From positions 1-63,858 of the forward strand of contig JAFCZJ010000007.1 in the NCBI GenBank assembly GCA_019314375.1: a stretch of 63,858 bases of DNA, in the 5' to 3' direction. The translations under genes were made by a program, and so were the position numbers. This stretch comes from Deltaproteobacteria bacterium (GTDB lineage Bacteria; Myxococcota; B64-G9). Shown in pieces: positions 9,201-17,028 of this stretch; the stretch's first letter is position 1, and each line of letters opens with the position of its first letter. The notes below the pieces were generated by a model. That model searched no databases, was not told the origin of the DNA, and worked only from the letters and a program-made list of their open reading frames with translations.

Positions 9201-12200
9201 CTGCGGCGGCTGAGCATCCACGGAACCCAGGACGTGGGCGATCATGGTGTCGCTGTCTACGCCCCCGTCGTCGTCGGTCACCGTTAAGGTCACGGTGTAG
9301 TCCCCGGAGGAGGCGTATTGATAGAAAACCACCAACCCGGTGGCGTGGTCACCATTGCCGAAGGCCCAGTCGTAACGCACGATGCTACCATCGGAATCGG
9401 TGGAACCCGTGCCGTCGAAGCGTATGTCCTCACCCACGTCCGCAAATGCATCGCTGGGTCCCGTATCAGCCACCGGTGCCAGGTTCACCTCCACAAAGAC
9501 CACATCCACGTCGATGGCACCGTCGTCGTCGGTGACCGTCAAGGTCACGTTGCGATCCGTACCGCCGGAGAAGGCATGCTGGACCACGGCACCACTGTCG
9601 AACTGCCCGTCGCCGAAGTCCCAGGCGTAGTTCACCACCGTGCCGTCCGGATCGTAAGAGCCTGAACCGTCAAAGGTCACGTTCTCGCCTTCCTGCACCA
9701 CCCGGTCGGGACCGGCCTCGGCGATGGGCCACTTGTTGGCATCCGGGTTGTACTCGTAAGCGCCCATGTCCGGCTCGGCCGTCGAAGAGTTATTGCCATC
9801 GATGGGGCGCGTGGCCCCCTCCGCGTCCGAGATGGAGGTGCTGGCCGGATCCGCCTGATCGATGAGTGTCGATATTTCCAACAAATGGTAATTCCCCAGG
9901 GAGGTATCGACGAAGTTGGGGTTGTCGCTCCGCGAGTTGGCACCAATGCTCACGCTTTGTCGGTCAGTGCCGTGGCCCCATACGTTGTTGTAGTCCTCGC
10001 TGAAGCTCGTGTAATAGGAGTAAAGCCCATAGCTCGAATTGTTGGTCACGATGCTGGAGTTCAGATCCACGGAAAGAGTGTAGTTATTCTCCCAGGCGTA
10101 GACACCGCTTCCTCCGTTGTCGGAGATGGTGGCATGCAAAATATCGGTGTGGTGCGTCCCCGAATTATTGTAGACATAAACCCCGTGGTTGCTGTTGCCA
10201 AAGGCCACCAAGTTGATTAAGTCGGGATCGGCATTGCTCACATAAGCCCCGCTGCCGCCGCAGGCATGCAGCAACAATCCGTCAAAAACCGGATCGCCCC
10301 CGTCGACCTGCAAACCATGGGAGCTGGCACCTGCGACCTCACTCTGGCCTACCAGGTTCGTGGAATCGGCCTGGGACCAAATGCCGATCTTGGCGTGCTC
10401 AATGATGGCCTTAGACACTGAAGAGCTTGAGGCCGAAGGATAGAAGTGCAGACCGTACCAATGGCCGGCAGATGGTGTGCCGGAATCGGAGCGGAAGGTG
10501 ACAGGCGAAAGGCCCGTACCCGCCACCACCAAACGCCCCAAAACTCGCAGCTCGACCAGGTCGACGTCCTCGTTACCGCCCATGTCGTCACTGTTGGCGA
10601 CCACCCGAATCTCGCTACCGGCTCCGATGGTTAAAGTCACCCCAGCTTCGACGGTGACATCGCCAAGCAACACAAAAGGTCCGCCGGCTGCCGTCCATTC
10701 AACGCTGTCGTAGAGATGTCCCCGCAAACCCACGGTGGGCAAGTTGTCGGTGTAGGCCAAGGCACCCATGTCCCCACCGCCGGAGGCATGAAGTCGAGCC
10801 GGTGAATTAGAAGTCAGCCGTAAATCTCGAATCAACTCATCGGCGAAAAGCGGGTTTTCGCTCATGGCACCGGTGCCGGCGGTCACGCTCTGGTAGTTGG
10901 TGTCATGGCCCCAGACCAAATTGTGATCCGCGCTAACCGAAGTGTAATAAGAATAAATGCCATAGCTGGAGTTACTGACCACCACATTGTCCCGCACCGT
11001 GGCGCTCAGTGTGTAGTTGTTCTCCCAAAAATACAGGCCCGAGCCTGAATTGAAGGCCACCGTATTGAACTCGATAAGGCTCTCGTGGGTGCCCGAATTG
11101 TTGTAAGCGTATATTCCATGGCCGGCGTTGTCGTGGACTTGACAACGTCGGATGTTGGGACTTGCGTTGCGTATGAAAATGCCATCGCTGGCGTTGTCCC
11201 GCACCACCAAATCTTCGAAAGTGGCGGCCGATTCGTTGTCCAGATGCAGGCCATCGTTGCTGCAGTCATGAATTTCACTGCGCTGCACCACGTTGCCCGC
11301 CGGGGCCTCACAATGCACACCGTTTTTGGCATGACGAATGGCGGCATAGTCGATGAGCGATCCGGTCGAAGAATCCGACAGCCACACGCCGTACCAATCA
11401 CCGGAGACCGGGCCAGCCGCATCGGAGCCCAACACCACCCTGGTGCTCTCCGTACCATCGGCAATCAGCCGACCGAGTACCCGCAACTCGCAAAGGGTTT
11501 CCTCCAGGCCACCTCCCATCAGATCCGCGCCGGCGGCGAATTGCAGCTCAGCACCGGGAGCGATGGTTAAGGTCACACCCGGCTCCACGGTCAAATCGCC
11601 CACCACGTTGTGCACCCCGGCAGCCAAGATAGTATTGGTATAGAAGTGACCGGCCAAAACAGGCGTGATGTCACCCGCATAAGCCAAGGCCCCAAGGTCC
11701 GTACCGGCGGAGGCGTGCAGGCGAGCCGGCGAATGAGAACTGGGGGTCAAATCGCGACCCAGCGCGTCAACGAAGAGGGGATTTTCGCTCATGGCACCAA
11801 GGCCGGCTGTCACGCTCTGGTAGTCCGTGCCATGGCCCCAGACCAGGTTGTGGTCCGCGCTGACCGAAGTGTAATAAGAGTAGATGCCATAGCTTGAGTT
11901 GCTGACCACCACATTGTCCCGCACAGTGGCGCTCAGAGTGTAGTTGTTCTCCCAGAAATACAGTCCCGAGCCCGAATTGTAGGCCACTGTATTTTGGATC
12001 ACATGTGGCTCATGAGTACCCAAATTATTGTATGTATAAATGCCGTGACCGCTGTTGTCATAGACTTGGCAATGATGAATGTCCGGGCTTGAGTTGCGCA
12101 GGTAGATGCCAGCGTCGCCGTTACCAAAGACAGACAGTCCAGCCAACTCGGCCGATGCGTCGGTGGTCAAGTAAACACCGTTATCGACACAGTCGTGCAC

Positions 12201-12728
12201 CGAGCCGCCCGAGACCACGGGAGCGCATGACTCTATCCAGAGTCCAATTTCGCAGGAATCCATCTCACAGTCGTTCAAGTTGACTGCCCCGGCAGAGACC
12301 AAATGAATGCCATGCTCGCCGTATTCCACTCGGGCCCCGCTCACCTCACCCGTTGCGCCCGCCAAAAAAACAATGCCGTAAAAATCCCCTGCGACCGGGC
12401 TTGCCGATTGACTGGCAAAGACAGCCGGATTCACAGCCGATGCGTCAACCTGCAAATGGCCCTCGATGCGCAGTTCGGCAAGGCTAGCGTCCAACCCGCT
12501 GGCCTGGCTGTCGGCACCTGCTGCAAACTCCACCCGAACACCGGCTTCCACTGTCAGGGTCACACCCGAAAGCACGGTCACGTCCCCACCAATGCGGTAC
12601 GGCGAGCCGGTCACGGCCCAGATCTGGTCGCTGTTGATGGTGCCGGCCGGCACGTCGGTTTGGGCCAGGGCGCTGGAACCCACGGACAAGGTCAACATGG
12701 CTACGAACAGGCGCAGAATCGATTTCAT
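6294..12728 (-). CDS. Giant secreted beta-helix/PKD/Ig/lamin-tail protein with MYXO-CTERM tail
   Basis: 2144 residues. A signal peptide (MKSILRLFVAMLTLSVGSSALA) is followed by three homologous right-handed beta-helix blocks of about 310 residues each (about 25-985), two PKD domains (about 1000-1170, each with a WDFGDG- or WAFGNG-like core) and three Ig-like repeats (SGVxxxLYYR ... VEYYIxAxD). A lamin-tail domain comes next (about 1500-1660: ITEIMADP ... GEWFELYNP), then four more Ig-like repeats and a MYXO-CTERM-like end (GCGCGQTGG, hydrophobic stretch, AWRRR). Such tails are processed by a rhombosortase-like enzyme, leaving the protein at the cell surface. It is probably an adhesin or surface polysaccharide-binding protein. 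GGAGG lies just upstream of the ATG. Confidence 0.9.
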   Translation of the reverse strand: MKSILRLFVAMLTLSVGSSALAQTDVPAGTINSDQIWAVTGSPYRIGGDVTVLSGVTLTVEAGVRVEFAAGADSQASGLDASLAELRIEGHLQVDASAVNPAVFASQSASPVAGDFYGIVFLAGATGEVSGARVEYGEHGIHLVSAGAVNLNDCEMDSCEIGLWIESCAPVVSGGSVHDCVDNGVYLTTDASAELAGLSVFGNGDAGIYLRNSSPDIHHCQVYDNSGHGIYTYNNLGTHEPHVIQNTVAYNSGSGLYFWENNYTLSATVRDNVVVSNSSYGIYSYYTSVSADHNLVWGHGTDYQSVTAGLGAMSENPLFVDALGRDLTPSSHSPARLHASAGTDLGALAYAGDITPVLAGHFYTNTILAAGVHNVVGDLTVEPGVTLTIAPGAELQFAAGADLMGGGLEETLCELRVLGRLIADGTESTRVVLGSDAAGPVSGDWYGVWLSDSSTGSLIDYAAIRHAKNGVHCEAPAGNVVQRSEIHDCSNDGLHLDNESAATFEDLVVRDNASDGIFIRNASPNIRRCQVHDNAGHGIYAYNNSGTHESLIEFNTVAFNSGSGLYFWENNYTLSATVRDNVVVSNSSYGIYSYYTSVSADHNLVWGHDTNYQSVTAGTGAMSENPLFADELIRDLRLTSNSPARLHASGGGDMGALAYTDNLPTVGLRGHLYDSVEWTAAGGPFVLLGDVTVEAGVTLTIGAGSEIRVVANSDDMGGNEDVDLVELRVLGRLVVAGTGLSPVTFRSDSGTPSAGHWYGLHFYPSASSSSVSKAIIEHAKIGIWSQADSTNLVGQSEVAGASSHGLQVDGGDPVFDGLLLHACGGSGAYVSNADPDLINLVAFGNSNHGVYVYNNSGTHHTDILHATISDNGGSGVYAWENNYTLSVDLNSSIVTNNSSYGLYSYYTSFSEDYNNVWGHGTDRQSVSIGANSRSDNPNFVDTSLGNYHLLEISTLIDQADPASTSISDAEGATRPIDGNNSSTAEPDMGAYEYNPDANKWPIAEAGPDRVVQEGENVTFDGSGSYDPDGTVVNYAWDFGDGQFDSGAVVQHAFSGGTDRNVTLTVTDDDGAIDVDVVFVEVNLAPVADTGPSDAFADVGEDIRFDGTGSTDSDGSIVRYDWAFGNGDHATGLVVFYQYASSGDYTVTLTVTDDDGGVDSDTMIAHVLGSVDAQPPQIVHSVVADGQAEGQAVAVQATVTDNMGVASVRLYYRTQGQPTYSVVDMPGAGGQYSASIPAGVVQLPAVDYYIEAQDTAATPNLATHPDNAPTMRHSFSVADLSPPSIIHEPVAPGQPVGQAVVVTANITDPSGVASATLHYRVQSGGSFVALGMSASGDTYSASMPGAAVQAPGMEYYIAAVDSSAQANAGFEPASAPGSVLTFSVQEGDGSAPSISVSQLPDGQQEDVPVLVEATITDSSGVDSATLYYRMEGGGLFVSAPMADQTGGVYSAEIPAASVRRPGVEYYVAATDASAAGNSGTSPADAPGTWFHFSVVKDFQLAEGDLVITEIMADPSAVSDTLGEWFELYNPTAADIDLNGLNISDNDSDGFTVDGQGQPVWVTAGGFLVLGRSADAQLNGGVTVDYVYSGFTLANNADEIVIWAGEQELDRVEYDSVTFPLTSGASMGLDPDQTDAMANDDSANWCVSESLMSGGDAGTPGASNDACVEPEDNESPLISHNPIGDGQPAGLPVGLVATVSDASGLDQVTAYARVMGGGGFTAITMSSSGGDSYQGNIPAGLVTVGGVEYYIEAVDASPNANEASLPVDGASAPYAFTVTVSDEAGPSIQHTPVAGPVPEGVDLEIRTTVSDPSGVAEVNLYVSIAGLWAEVPMVEETQGVYVASFPGSSVLAPQVSYYITASDASPASNLSSLPEGGQAAPFVVAVELLDEEGPVIVHTPIADGQPAGEDVLLEAQVTDSAGVDSVMVYFRAAGTSVLVGSIMTSADGEWFSGTIPAALVQQPGVEYYLEASDASDSQNVSRDPAGAPGQVHSFMVAGEGDDVDGPVIVHTPVSDGAAIGLAVNLEARVTDASGVAQVNLYYRVLGAIEDFTLVIMDEDGAEAGHYLGSIPAEAVTEQGVEYYLEAFDSAPLSNQSSDPADAPTQVHSFMPGTEAGDGGCGCGQTGGTAGSGLFLLGLLFLAWRRR
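9913..11993. repeat. Three diverged long internal repeats of the beta-helix region
   Basis: Segments of about 200 bases at roughly 11781-11993, 10853-11066 and 9913-10115 are direct repeats spaced about 930 bases (about 310 residues). The first two are nearly identical over long runs, while the third has drifted. They encode the NNYTLSxxxxxxVVSNSSYG and DHNLVWGHGTDxQSVTAG region of each block, so the gene grew by stepwise duplication of whole beta-helix blocks. Confidence 0.85.
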
Positions 12729-12922
12729 CGTTCTTCCTCCACTCCGAAAAAGTCTTCAGGTCCGCCAATGGACGGATGGATTCTTCGAATTCGCAGCCGA
12801 TTCTAACCCGCAAACAGAACAAAGTCGATCGGCAGCTGGCCGCTGTCCTTGGATGGCATTGCAGGACCGAGCAAAAGCCGGTAAACTCCCGGCCATCCTC
12901 AACAAGGGAGAATATCCACCCC

Positions 12923-14296
12923 ATGTCCGGCATTGTCCTGGTGATCGATGACCAGCCTGAAGTGGGCCAGTTGCTCAGCGAACTACTCGCCGAGCGCGGC
13001 CGGGAGACCGTCTTGCTTCAAGACGGAGACCGGGCCCTGGCTTGGCTTGCCGAGCATCCGGATGAGGCCGACCTGGTCATCTTGGATCTGGATTTGGGTC
13101 CGGGCCGCCGGGACGGCTTGTCGGTCCTGCCGGACATCAAACAGGCCTTCGCCGACCTGCCGGTGGTTATTCTGACCGGCAAGGGCACGGTGGATGAAGC
13201 CGTGCGAGCCATGCAGTTGGGTGCCACCGACTTCGTGGCCAAGGATACGCGCCTGGGCGCGCGCATTGCTCTGCAAATGGACAAATTGGAACGCATGCTG
13301 TCCGTGGCGCATGACAACCGGCGACTCAGACAAGAAAACCGCCTGCTCAAAGAGCAGGCCGGCATGGCCCAGACCATGGTGGGTGCCGAGGGGGGACTGG
13401 CGCAGATCATGGCCCAGATCCGCGCCCTGGCCGACATCCCCCGCCCCGTGCTCATCCTGGGTGAGCGAGGCACCGGCAAGGAACTGGTGGCCGCGGCCCT
13501 GCACGAACACAGCCGGCGAAAAGACGCCCCCTTCATCACGGTCAACTGTGCAGCCCTGCCGGAAGGCCTGGCCGAGGCCGAACTCTTCGGGGCGGCCAAG
13601 GGAGCCTACACCGACGCCAAAGAAGGCCGACCCGGCAAATTTGAGTTGGCTGACGGAGGCAGCCTCTTTTTGGACGAGGTGGGCAACATGCCCATGGCCT
13701 TACAGCAAAAAATCCTGAGGGTGCTCGAGTACCAGCGCTTCGAGCGGGTGGGCTCCGGGGTCGAGCTTTCGGTGGACGTGCGCATCACCGCCGCCACCAA
13801 CGCAGACTTAGAAACCGAAATGCTGGCGGGTCGTTTCCGCCGAGATCTCTTCGATCGCCTGGCCTTTGACACCATCCGCGTTCCTCCTCTGCGTGAGCGT
13901 CGCGAAGACATCCCGAAGCTGGCCAAGCACTTCATTGAACGCTTTCGACGAGAGGTAGCTGGATTGAAATGCGAAGGCATCGACGACGACGCCCTCGCCT
14001 TGCTACAGAAACTGCCCTTGGATGGCAACGTGCGCGAGCTCAAGCACCTGGTGGAACGGGCAGCCTACCGTTGCCAGACAAAAAACATCGAGGCCAAGGA
14101 TCTGCAGCTCGGCCCCTTGCCCGGACCCAAGCCCGCGCTGGAAGGCGGCTTCCAGGAACAAGTCATGACCTTCGAACAGGACTTATTGCGACAAGCCATG
14201 AAAGGCCGCAACATCAAAGAAGCGGCGAAGACCCTTAATCTAGGTTACGACCAGATGCGGCGACTGGTAAAAAAACACGCCATCAAGACACAATGA
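12923..14296 (+). CDS. AAA+ enhancer-binding-type response regulator with altered GAFTGA loop
   Basis: 457 residues from the ATG before SGIVLVIDD. A receiver domain (about 1-120: IDDQ, phosphoacceptor in VILDLDL, LTGKG, AKD) is followed by a short coiled coil and an AAA+ domain. The AAA+ domain shows Walker A GERGTGKE, Walker B GSLFLDEVGNMP, the arginine-finger region FRRDLFDRL, and DGNVREL. It ends in a Fis-like HTH (EAAKTLNLGYDQMRRLVKK). The sigma54-contact loop, normally GAFTGA, reads GAYTDA (bases 13601-13618), with Asp in place of the second Gly. Its stop overlaps the cyclase gene as ATGA. A near-consensus sigma54 promoter lies 1.2 kb downstream, before pspA, a plausible target. Confidence 0.9.
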   Translation: MSGIVLVIDDQPEVGQLLSELLAERGRETVLLQDGDRALAWLAEHPDEADLVILDLDLGPGRRDGLSVLPDIKQAFADLPVVILTGKGTVDEAVRAMQLGATDFVAKDTRLGARIALQMDKLERMLSVAHDNRRLRQENRLLKEQAGMAQTMVGAEGGLAQIMAQIRALADIPRPVLILGERGTGKELVAAALHEHSRRKDAPFITVNCAALPEGLAEAELFGAAKGAYTDAKEGRPGKFELADGGSLFLDEVGNMPMALQQKILRVLEYQRFERVGSGVELSVDVRITAATNADLETEMLAGRFRRDLFDRLAFDTIRVPPLRERREDIPKLAKHFIERFRREVAGLKCEGIDDDALALLQKLPLDGNVRELKHLVERAAYRCQTKNIEAKDLQLGPLPGPKPALEGGFQEQVMTFEQDLLRQAMKGRNIKEAAKTLNLGYDQMRRLVKKHAIKTQ

Positions 14297-15360
14297 GCCC
14301 TGTCGGCCACATCCTGCTCGCCGATGACGACGAGTTTTTCCGCGCCATGACCTCAGAGCAACTCAGCACCCAGGGTCACCGGGTGCGCACCGCGAACGAC
14401 GGGGTCATGGCGGTGGCCATGGCCGAGGCCGAGCTGCCCGACCTCATTCTTCTGGATTTGGTCCTGCCCCAGATGGACGGCCTGCAGACCCTCCAGGTCC
14501 TGCGAAACAACCCCCGGACCGCCCAGGTGCCCGTCTTCATGGTGACGGCGCTCCAGGATGAAGACAGCCTCCTGCGCAGCCTGCGCCTGGGCGCCGAAGA
14601 CGTGTTACGCAAGCCCATCAACCAGGAAGAGCTGCTGCTCAAGGTCGACAATCGGCTGCGCCGAAAACACAGAGAAGACAGTCTCAACGACTTGATCAGC
14701 CAGCACCTGGATCCCTCGGTGGCTTACCAATTGCTCCATCAACATCAGCCCGGCCAGCGCTTGAGCATGCGCCGCACCCACATCTGTGTCCTTTTTTCGG
14801 ATCTCAGAGACTTCACCCAGGTGGCCGAATCCATCGAGCCCGAGCAAACCGCCTGGCTGCTCAACACCCTGTTCGAAGAGTTGGTGGCCTGCGTACTGCG
14901 CTATGGCGGCACCTTGGACAAATTCCTGGGCGACGGCCTGATGGCCCTCTTCGGTGCCCCCATCGATTACGCCGACAAAGAAAACCGAGCGGTCTGGGCC
15001 GCATTGGACATGCTCAGTTGTCTGGAAAAATTGGATGAACGTTTTCGGCCCCTGACCGGCCGAAGCGTGGATCTGGGTATCGGCATCGCCGCCGGTGAGG
15101 TGGTGGTGGGCCCCCTGGGTTCACAGACTCGCATGAACTATACGGCCATCGGCGATCCGGTCAACGTAGCCGCTCGCCTGACCGCCAGGGCCAAAGGGCG
15201 TGAAATCATCATCAGCGACAAGGTGGCCCATGCCCTGGATGGACAGATCATCGTAGACCCCATGGAGGCTGTACAACTCAAGGGAAAAAGCCAGGCCCAA
15301 GCGCTTTTCAGGGTCCGCTCCGGCCAACGGGTGGAAGTGGCCCTGCGACGCAAAACTTGA
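14293..15360 (+). CDS. Response regulator fused to class III adenylate cyclase
   Basis: 355 residues. An N-terminal receiver (about 1-120: LLADDDE, acceptor in LILLDLVLPQMDG, VTALQDE, RKPI) is joined by a helix to a class III nucleotide cyclase domain (about 155-345). The metal-binding aspartates are in VLFSDLRDFTQ. TLDKFLGDGLMALFG carries the adenine-selecting Lys, AIGDPVNVAARL the paired Asp and the transition-state Asn/Arg. All are present, so cAMP synthesis controlled by phosphorylation is expected. ATGA overlap with the preceding regulator implies coupled translation, probably under one sensor kinase. It is soluble and cytoplasmic. Confidence 0.92.
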   Translation: MSPVGHILLADDDEFFRAMTSEQLSTQGHRVRTANDGVMAVAMAEAELPDLILLDLVLPQMDGLQTLQVLRNNPRTAQVPVFMVTALQDEDSLLRSLRLGAEDVLRKPINQEELLLKVDNRLRRKHREDSLNDLISQHLDPSVAYQLLHQHQPGQRLSMRRTHICVLFSDLRDFTQVAESIEPEQTAWLLNTLFEELVACVLRYGGTLDKFLGDGLMALFGAPIDYADKENRAVWAALDMLSCLEKLDERFRPLTGRSVDLGIGIAAGEVVVGPLGSQTRMNYTAIGDPVNVAARLTARAKGREIIISDKVAHALDGQIIVDPMEAVQLKGKSQAQALFRVRSGQRVEVALRRKT

Positions 15361-15366
15361 GCAAAA

Positions 15367-15403
15367 CGGCGATTCACGCCGATGTAGTTGTCTTGAATCG
15401 GCG
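15367..15403 (+). terminator. Alternative-hairpin element after the cyclase gene
   Basis: Three competing stems can form: CGGCG 367-371 with CGCCG 377-381, CGCCGAT 377-383 with ATCGGCG 397-403, and CGATTCA 370-376 with TGAATCG 394-400 (last three digits of 15xxx). It lies just after the cyclase stop and upstream of the sigma54 promoter. There is no T run, so a simple intrinsic terminator is not certain. Confidence 0.4.
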
Positions 15404-15474
15404 AAAAGCACCACCTCATGTGCAGGGCGGGGGAAAAACTCAGACATTCCGTCACCCAATAAGCACCAAGGTCC

Positions 15475-15490
15475 TGGCACGAGACTTGCG
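15475..15490 (+). promoter_or_regulatory. Sigma54 (-24/-12) promoter of the psp/flotillin cluster
   Basis: TGGCAC (15475-15480), five bases, then TTGC (15486-15489) matches the RpoN consensus TGGCACG-N4-TTGC with correct GG/GC spacing; only the last W position differs (G). It lies 45 bases upstream of the first pspA start, leaving room for a short leader. Sigma54 control of psp operons is established in enterobacteria; here it is inferred from the match and position. Confidence 0.8.
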
Positions 15491-15534
15491 AAACCCCAAG
15501 CTAGAAAACAGGCCAAATAAAAAAGGAGTCGGTC

Positions 15535-16251
15535 ATGGGTATCTTGTCAAGAATCAACGACATCATCAGGTCCAACCTAAACGAACTCATCTCCAAGGCG
15601 GAAAACCCCGAAAAACTCTTGAGGCAGGCCATCTTGGACATGGAAGAGCACCTGCGTCAGGCCCGCAGGCAGGTCACCAACTCGGTGGCCAGCGAAAAAC
15701 AACTCGAAAAGAAGCGAGCATCACAGCTGGCCTCCTCCGCCAAGTGGGAACGACGTGCCGAACTGGCCTTGGCGAATGGAGACGAGGATTTGGCCCGCCA
15801 GGCCCTGATGCGTAAGGACGACTTCGACGGCGTGGCAGAGGGCCTGGACGAACAAATTCGTCTCCAGCGAGAATATGTTGGCGCCCTCAAGCAAAGCCTG
15901 AGCTCCTTAGAAGACCGCCTGCGGGAAGCGCGCAGTAAGAAAAACGCGCTCATCGAAAGGGCGGCCTCGGCAGGCGAACGCCGCAAGACAGCAGAGGCCA
16001 TGGACCCCGTAGCGGACAAAGCCCCCATCGCCGAAACCCGGGCCCACGACACCTTCGAGCGAATGGAAGACCGTGTGCTGGAACTGGAGAGCAAGGTCGA
16101 GGCCTTTGTAGAGATGGCCGAGCCCCTGGAGAAACAAGAGGTGGACAGCCATCTGGATTCCCGCTTTGCATCCATGGAGAAAGATCGGGTCCTGGATGAA
16201 AAAATGGCGGCCCTGAAAAAGAAACTGGGCATGGGCCAAGAGGATAGCTGA
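15535..16251 (+). CDS. pspA: Phage shock protein A / IM30 family, copy 1
   Basis: 238 residues. It is coiled-coil throughout and begins MGILSRINDIIRSNLNELIS, the membrane-binding amphipathic helix of PspA/Vipp1, followed by KAENPEKLLRQAILDMEEHL, typical of the family. PspA is an ESCRT-III-like protein that oligomerises on stressed inner membrane. AGGAG lies upstream of the ATG, and the gene sits directly behind a sigma54 promoter. It is first in a run of genes for membrane-stress functions (second PspA, NfeD, flotillin). No PspF, PspB or PspC homologue is adjacent; the AAA+ regulator at 12.9 kb could play the activator role. Confidence 0.92.
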   Translation: MGILSRINDIIRSNLNELISKAENPEKLLRQAILDMEEHLRQARRQVTNSVASEKQLEKKRASQLASSAKWERRAELALANGDEDLARQALMRKDDFDGVAEGLDEQIRLQREYVGALKQSLSSLEDRLREARSKKNALIERAASAGERRKTAEAMDPVADKAPIAETRAHDTFERMEDRVLELESKVEAFVEMAEPLEKQEVDSHLDSRFASMEKDRVLDEKMAALKKKLGMGQEDS

Positions 16252-16277
16252 GTCATTGATTTCGTTTGACTTGCTAA

Positions 16278-16328
16278 GGACCGAGCCGTATCGTCGGCTC
16301 ATTCGGGAATATCGAATTCCGAGGGTCC
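16278..16328 (+). ncRNA. Putative three-way-junction RNA in the pspA1-pspA2 spacer
   Basis: A closing stem GGACC (16278-16282)/GGTCC (16324-16328) encloses two hairpins: GAGCCG-TATCGT-CGGCTC (16283-16300) and GGAAT-ATCGA-ATTCC (16306-16320). The ribosome-binding site of the next gene (GGAGAGGA) begins right after the closing strand. The element may tune translation or mRNA stability of the second PspA gene. It is predicted by eye only. Confidence 0.4.
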
Positions 16329-16340
16329 GAGGAGAGGATC

Positions 16341-17024
16341 ATGGGCATCCTTGAACGCACAAGAAATGTGGTGCGCTCCGACCTGAACGACCTGGTTCGG
16401 CGCGCACGGAACCCGGAGGCGACCTTGGACGCCTACCTGGATGACCTGAAAAGTGTCCAGGCCGAGGCTCAAAGTCTGGCCGCCGCCGAATCCGCCGAAG
16501 CCGACATGGTGCAATCTCGCCTGAGGGACCTGAAAGCCGCGGGGAAAAACTGGCGCGACAAGGCCCGCACCTTACTCAAACGCGGTGACGAGGAACTGGC
16601 CCGCTCTGCCCTGGACAAACAGCTGGATTTGCAGCCGGAACTGGAAGAACAAGAGGACATCCTGAACCAACGCCAGTCTGCGTTGGACATCTTAGACGAT
16701 AGCTTAGAGGCCCTGCGCCTGCGCATCGCCGAGGTGTCCCGCAAGCGCCGAGAGCTGCGCTACCGCCGGGAAGTCCTGCAGGCTCGCTCCGAACTGCACA
16801 AGGCCATGGGCAAGCTGGATCCCGAGCAGGATCGGCCCATCCTGGAATCAGCCGAACAGGGTGTGGCCCACGCCGAGAGCCAACTCGAGGCCGCGGAGAG
16901 TATGGACGCCGAGCGGGTGGAAAATCGCTTCCGGCGATTGGAAGCGGCAGAGCGCCGCCGGGAACGCCAGCAGGCCGTGGATGAAGCATTAGAAAACCTA
17001 AAGCAAGAACTCGACGAAGAGTGA
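16341..17024 (+). CDS. PspA/IM30 family protein, copy 2
   Basis: 227 residues, paralogous to the preceding gene, with the same N-terminal helix pattern (MGILERTRNVVRSDLNDLVR, then ARNPEATLDAYLDDL) and an all-helical, charged body. The two copies are clearly diverged, so this is an old duplication rather than a recent one, and the proteins may co-assemble. It has a strong GGAGAGGA ribosome-binding site and is followed four bases later by the next gene. A structured spacer precedes it, which could set the ratio of the two PspA proteins. Confidence 0.88.
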   Translation: MGILERTRNVVRSDLNDLVRRARNPEATLDAYLDDLKSVQAEAQSLAAAESAEADMVQSRLRDLKAAGKNWRDKARTLLKRGDEELARSALDKQLDLQPELEEQEDILNQRQSALDILDDSLEALRLRIAEVSRKRRELRYRREVLQARSELHKAMGKLDPEQDRPILESAEQGVAHAESQLEAAESMDAERVENRFRRLEAAERRRERQQAVDEALENLKQELDEE

Positions 17025-17028
17025 CGCC

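Noticed and set aside
12851-12866. Second sigma54-like box (TTGGATGGCATTGCA) before the AAA+ regulator
   Set aside because: The GG-to-GC spacing is eight rather than ten bases, which does not fit RpoN.
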